The notes under the pieces were generated by a model. That model saw only the letters and a program-made list of their open reading frames with translations, was not told where the DNA came from and did not search any database. DNA of 31,538 bases from Apostichopus parvimensis (lineage: Eukaryota > Echinodermata > Holothuroidea > Aspidochirotida > Stichopodidae): positions 45,395 to 76,932 of the forward strand of contig KN886483.1 of assembly GCA_000934455.1 (NCBI GenBank), given 5' to 3'. Positions 28,843 through 31,538 of the stretch are shown here, piece after piece (positions within the stretch are counted from its first letter, which is position 1; each line of letters starts with the position of its first letter). Position numbers and translations under genes: made by a program.

Positions 28843-30192
28843 GTTCTACATGGTTAGGTATCTATAGTACAAATTTATTTGCAAAGTAATATCAGGTCTA
28901 GATAAACAAAATTACATAAAATGAAAAAAAAACTGGGTGGTGCCGGGGGTGGGCGACAAATAGTGAAATCGGTTTTAGAGATATTTCCAAAATATACAAA
29001 TCCTGTTCCAGGCATAAAGATATTGGTCCGAAAATGACTATATTGATATTTTTGTACTTTTTTGACAATAAGGTATATATACTGAGCTGATTTCAGAATA
29101 TGGCTATACATTATTAAAAATGATAATACTTAGCATATTAAAAGGAATTACTTACACACTATATATCTCAGAAGAGGACTGAAAGGGAAAGGAAGGGGGG
29201 GGGGGAGATATAAAAATGCTTTCAATATGAAAGTTGTCTGACCATTCTTACTTAGTAGATCAACACACAGTAAAAAATTGTGTTGGTGGAAAGTACCATC
29301 CCTCTCCTTTTCCCTAAATATTTTTACCATCTGTACACCAGGGTAGTCTTACATTTTGACAATTTCAAAAATTAATTTATTCCTACAAATACTCTTTTAT
29401 GATTTCACCCACCCTCTCTGCCTAGATTCATACTTTAAATCAAACTCTTTGCAACACTGCATGTTCATCCCCATACATCTGCATACATACATATACATAT
29501 GTACAGCACTAAACACAAACTCAGACAGTTATTCATGATCAGGAAGGCCAATGATGAGCAGGTGCTCATTTTGTTATCATTTGGAAGTCATAGAAGCCAA
29601 TAGACACACAGCAAGCACTTTATGTTGTTTCTAACACAAATCACTTAAAGTGGAGTAATATTACTGACAAGCTTGTCACAATGTAAACGTTGAGGTAGTA
29701 ACAATCCCCTTGTTTTGTTTCACCAAAAGGGGAATTATCACATCAATATGCAAGTATATGGTACTTACTGTTGGGTGAATATTGTTTCTTTTCTTATAAA
29801 CATCAGCATGTTTTATTATATTATCATTTAAATTGGAAGTGTCATGATGTTTTGTATTTCCTAAAATATCAGTAATATTTTCATATTTTTTCCTCCATTA
29901 TTAACGTTGACAAAAGTTACACGTTTTAAGTTCAAATTTATTGATCATGATCAAGCTTCAAACTTTGTTATCAATTTTCTGCAACATATGGTAAAATTTC
30001 CATTTTTATCTAAAAGTGTTTCTACATTTTTGAAGTCTGCTTAGGGTTTATGAAGGCATCTGGCAACAGCATGTGACATCATGACAACTAAACTAAAAAT
30101 AGAATGTTTTTCCTTGCTCTAATCTTATCACAAAATAGCAGCTTGTCAGCTTACAGGATATTTAGATAATCCAATCCTAACCTTTCCTTTTA
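28843..30192. other. AT-rich spacer
   Basis: Contains a G run at about 29197-29206 and the 14-bp palindrome TTGATCATGATCAA at 29941-29954. Minor frames at 28875-29538 show no motif. Confidence 0.35.
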
Positions 30193-30268
30193 ATGACAGA
30201 GATGTTTGCAATGGACAACTCCACCAAAGAGCTAAAGAAATATATTGTTGCATTCGGGAGGCCGCCAT
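30146..30268 (-). other. Alternative minus-strand start with YY1-like site
   Basis: On the minus strand AAAATGGCGGC (30271-30261) is a perfect YY1-type sequence overlapping an ATG in good context. It opens a 40-codon frame beginning MAASRMQQYISLALWWSCPL and ending at 30146. ATGGCGGC starts of this kind are common in animal first exons. It cannot be coding at the same time as the plus-strand exon without overlap. Confidence 0.2.
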
Positions 30269-30328
30269 TTTGTCTACAGTTAGAAGGCAAAACCCTTCAC
30301 AAATCTGGTCTGTTTGCATATTTTCAAG
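30200..30328 (+). other. Possible 129-nt exon (plus strand)
   Basis: A good acceptor (CCAATCCTAAC branch-like, then CTTTCCTTTTAATGACAG ending at 30199) and a good donor (TTTTCAAG|GTGAAG, GT at 30329) enclose 43 codons without a stop. The exon is phase-symmetric and its product reads MFAMDNSTKELKKYIVAFGR and then PPFCLQLEGKTLHKSGLFAY. The peptide is protein-like but no family is recognised. The same frame stays open beyond the donor to 30417. A competing minus-strand reading exists at 30146-30268. Confidence 0.25.
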
Positions 30329-30420
30329 GTGAAGCAAAACATTCATCAGGTCAATATTTTAGAATTCTGTGGTATTCGACCAAATATGTTATTCAAGAAA
30401 AGTTAGTAACATGTTAATTC

Positions 30421-31032
30421 GTACACATGTTGTTTGATGATTTCATAGTTTAGACTTCCTCTATGGTGTGTATATATCTATATAAATATACATACATATA
30501 TATGTAATATATGAAAGTAAAAGAATAGTTTTAAGCGTTATTGTTAGTTATAAAACAATGGACTCACAATAACAATTTAAAAGGCTTGAATAGAGAAGTG
30601 CCATCATTTAAGATTGTGTTAAAGGAGTATTCCAACCATCTAAATAACATTACATCATGAATATCTTGAAACATAGAAACATGACTTCAAATGTACCCTG
30701 TTTATGAATTCTATAAGAATTAACTCAGATTGCACAAACATGTCATCCATTATCATGTAGCCCTGTATGCTACAAGTCCTGTATCATTAGCTGCTACATC
30801 ATGACATGTATATGACACTGTAACAGTAGTACACGCTTTCCATGGTACGATATAACTACATTAATAGTGCTGCATGCTACTATACATAACAGGGTACATG
30901 GCTTGCTGAGACATAACAATTATAGCTGCTATACATATCAAATCCATACCAGGGCAAAGTTTTAAGACTTTTTTCTGGTTGTCCCATGGCATTTTGCCAC
31001 CTGTATTGAACAATGCTAGTTCTGTTTTGGTT

Positions 31033-31034
<2 letters not shown>
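30421..31034. other. AT-rich spacer
   Basis: TA-rich stretch at 30470-30511. No gene, RNA or transposon end was recognised. Confidence 0.35.

Positions 31035-31062
<28 letters not shown>
31035..31062. repeat. (TA)n microsatellite
   Basis: About 14 AT dinucleotides in a row. Confidence 0.95.
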
Positions 31063-31063
<1 letters not shown>

Positions 31064-31538
31064 GCTGGATGTAGGACAACTGGCTAGCACAATGGAAGCC
31101 TCTTTAGTAATAAAAGCTTATACTACCACAGTTCAAGAGTACAAGCTCATACCATACTGACTAACTGCACAACCTGTTCACTTGAAAAAAAGCTTGAATA
31201 TAAAAAATGAGAGATGGGGTTCGTTGTCCTCAGCAAACATGAGGCACTATTATGCATAAATTAACCCAATGAAATGAGAGGGAAGATTGGGTTTATTTTC
31301 CTTAATATAATTAAATTCCAGGGGCCATAGTGATAAATTAAGACAATGCTAGAATTGGAATCCACTCTGCTAAACTTAACAACATTCCAGAGGCCAAAGT
31401 CATGGTAGTATACACTTGGTCTTAAGAATATATGCACATGTCCATTTTTCAATAACAGTTTGAAAATAACAAGAGAAAGGGTAAGGTGGTTCCAACATCG
31501 TTAACATAAACATTCTTAAGCAGCTGTTTTGTTTATAT
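31063..31538. other. AT-rich spacer to window end
   Basis: A 63-codon minus-strand frame at 31261-31452 has no recognisable motif. Nothing else was supported. Confidence 0.35.

Noticed and set aside
1..31538. Prokaryotic defence system, operon, phage or plasmid content
   Set aside because: No dense coding, ribosome-binding sites or recognisable bacterial genes; repeats and splice-like signals are animal-type.

Overview
The window reads as non-coding DNA from an animal (eukaryotic) nuclear genome, not a bacterial, phage or organellar sequence. It is AT-rich with long homopolymers. No open frame exceeds about 107 codons and there is no operon-like packing. It carries microsatellites, tRNA-derived SINE-like units, decayed LINE 3' ends and several cut-and-paste transposon derivatives with intact target-site duplications. 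The repeat content fits a marine invertebrate. I vaguely associate the TTAA-flanked MITE (AGGCATTGAAGACTCG ends) with sea cucumbers or other echinoderms, but this is unverified recollection and the taxon is a guess.

Layout. 1-3.6 kb: a TTAA-flanked MITE (296-621), an 18-bp minisatellite (1546-1617), a possible exon after a strong splice acceptor (2308-2500) and a complete hAT-type MITE (3268-3573). 3.6-7.6 kb: AT-rich spacer, a LINE C-terminal remnant (5262-5638), a second inverted copy of the TTAA MITE (6739-7095), a purine-rich open frame (7251-7478) and a large palindrome with two forkhead-like sites (7526-7593). 7.6-13.3 kb: CpG-dense patches that may be promoters or exons, a 75-bp hAT MITE (9954-10028), a hAT right end (to 9610) and a 402-bp hAT MITE (12901-13302). 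13.3-17.2 kb: a repeat interrupted by a LINE 3' end (13788-14190), a second LINE 3' end on the minus strand with a strong 3'UTR hairpin, and a SINE with a (TACA)n tail. 17.2-23.4 kb: microsatellites, a CpG-dense block (18786-19180) and another hAT MITE (21234-21603). 23.4-31.5 kb: a three-unit diverged tandem duplication, a second SINE-like unit (25890-26190), an approximately 80-bp tandem family, a 152-bp hAT-like element (28683-28834), and an ambiguous exon candidate near 30.2 kb.

No complete protein-coding gene can be supported. The best-supported features are the five hAT-type elements, each bounded by terminal inverted repeats and an 8-bp duplication (three perfect, one 7/8, one 6/8), the TTAA MITE pair and the three LINE C-terminal fossils. 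Everything offered as a possible exon or regulatory site is weak and marked as such. The window is probably intergenic or intronic DNA around genes lying outside it.
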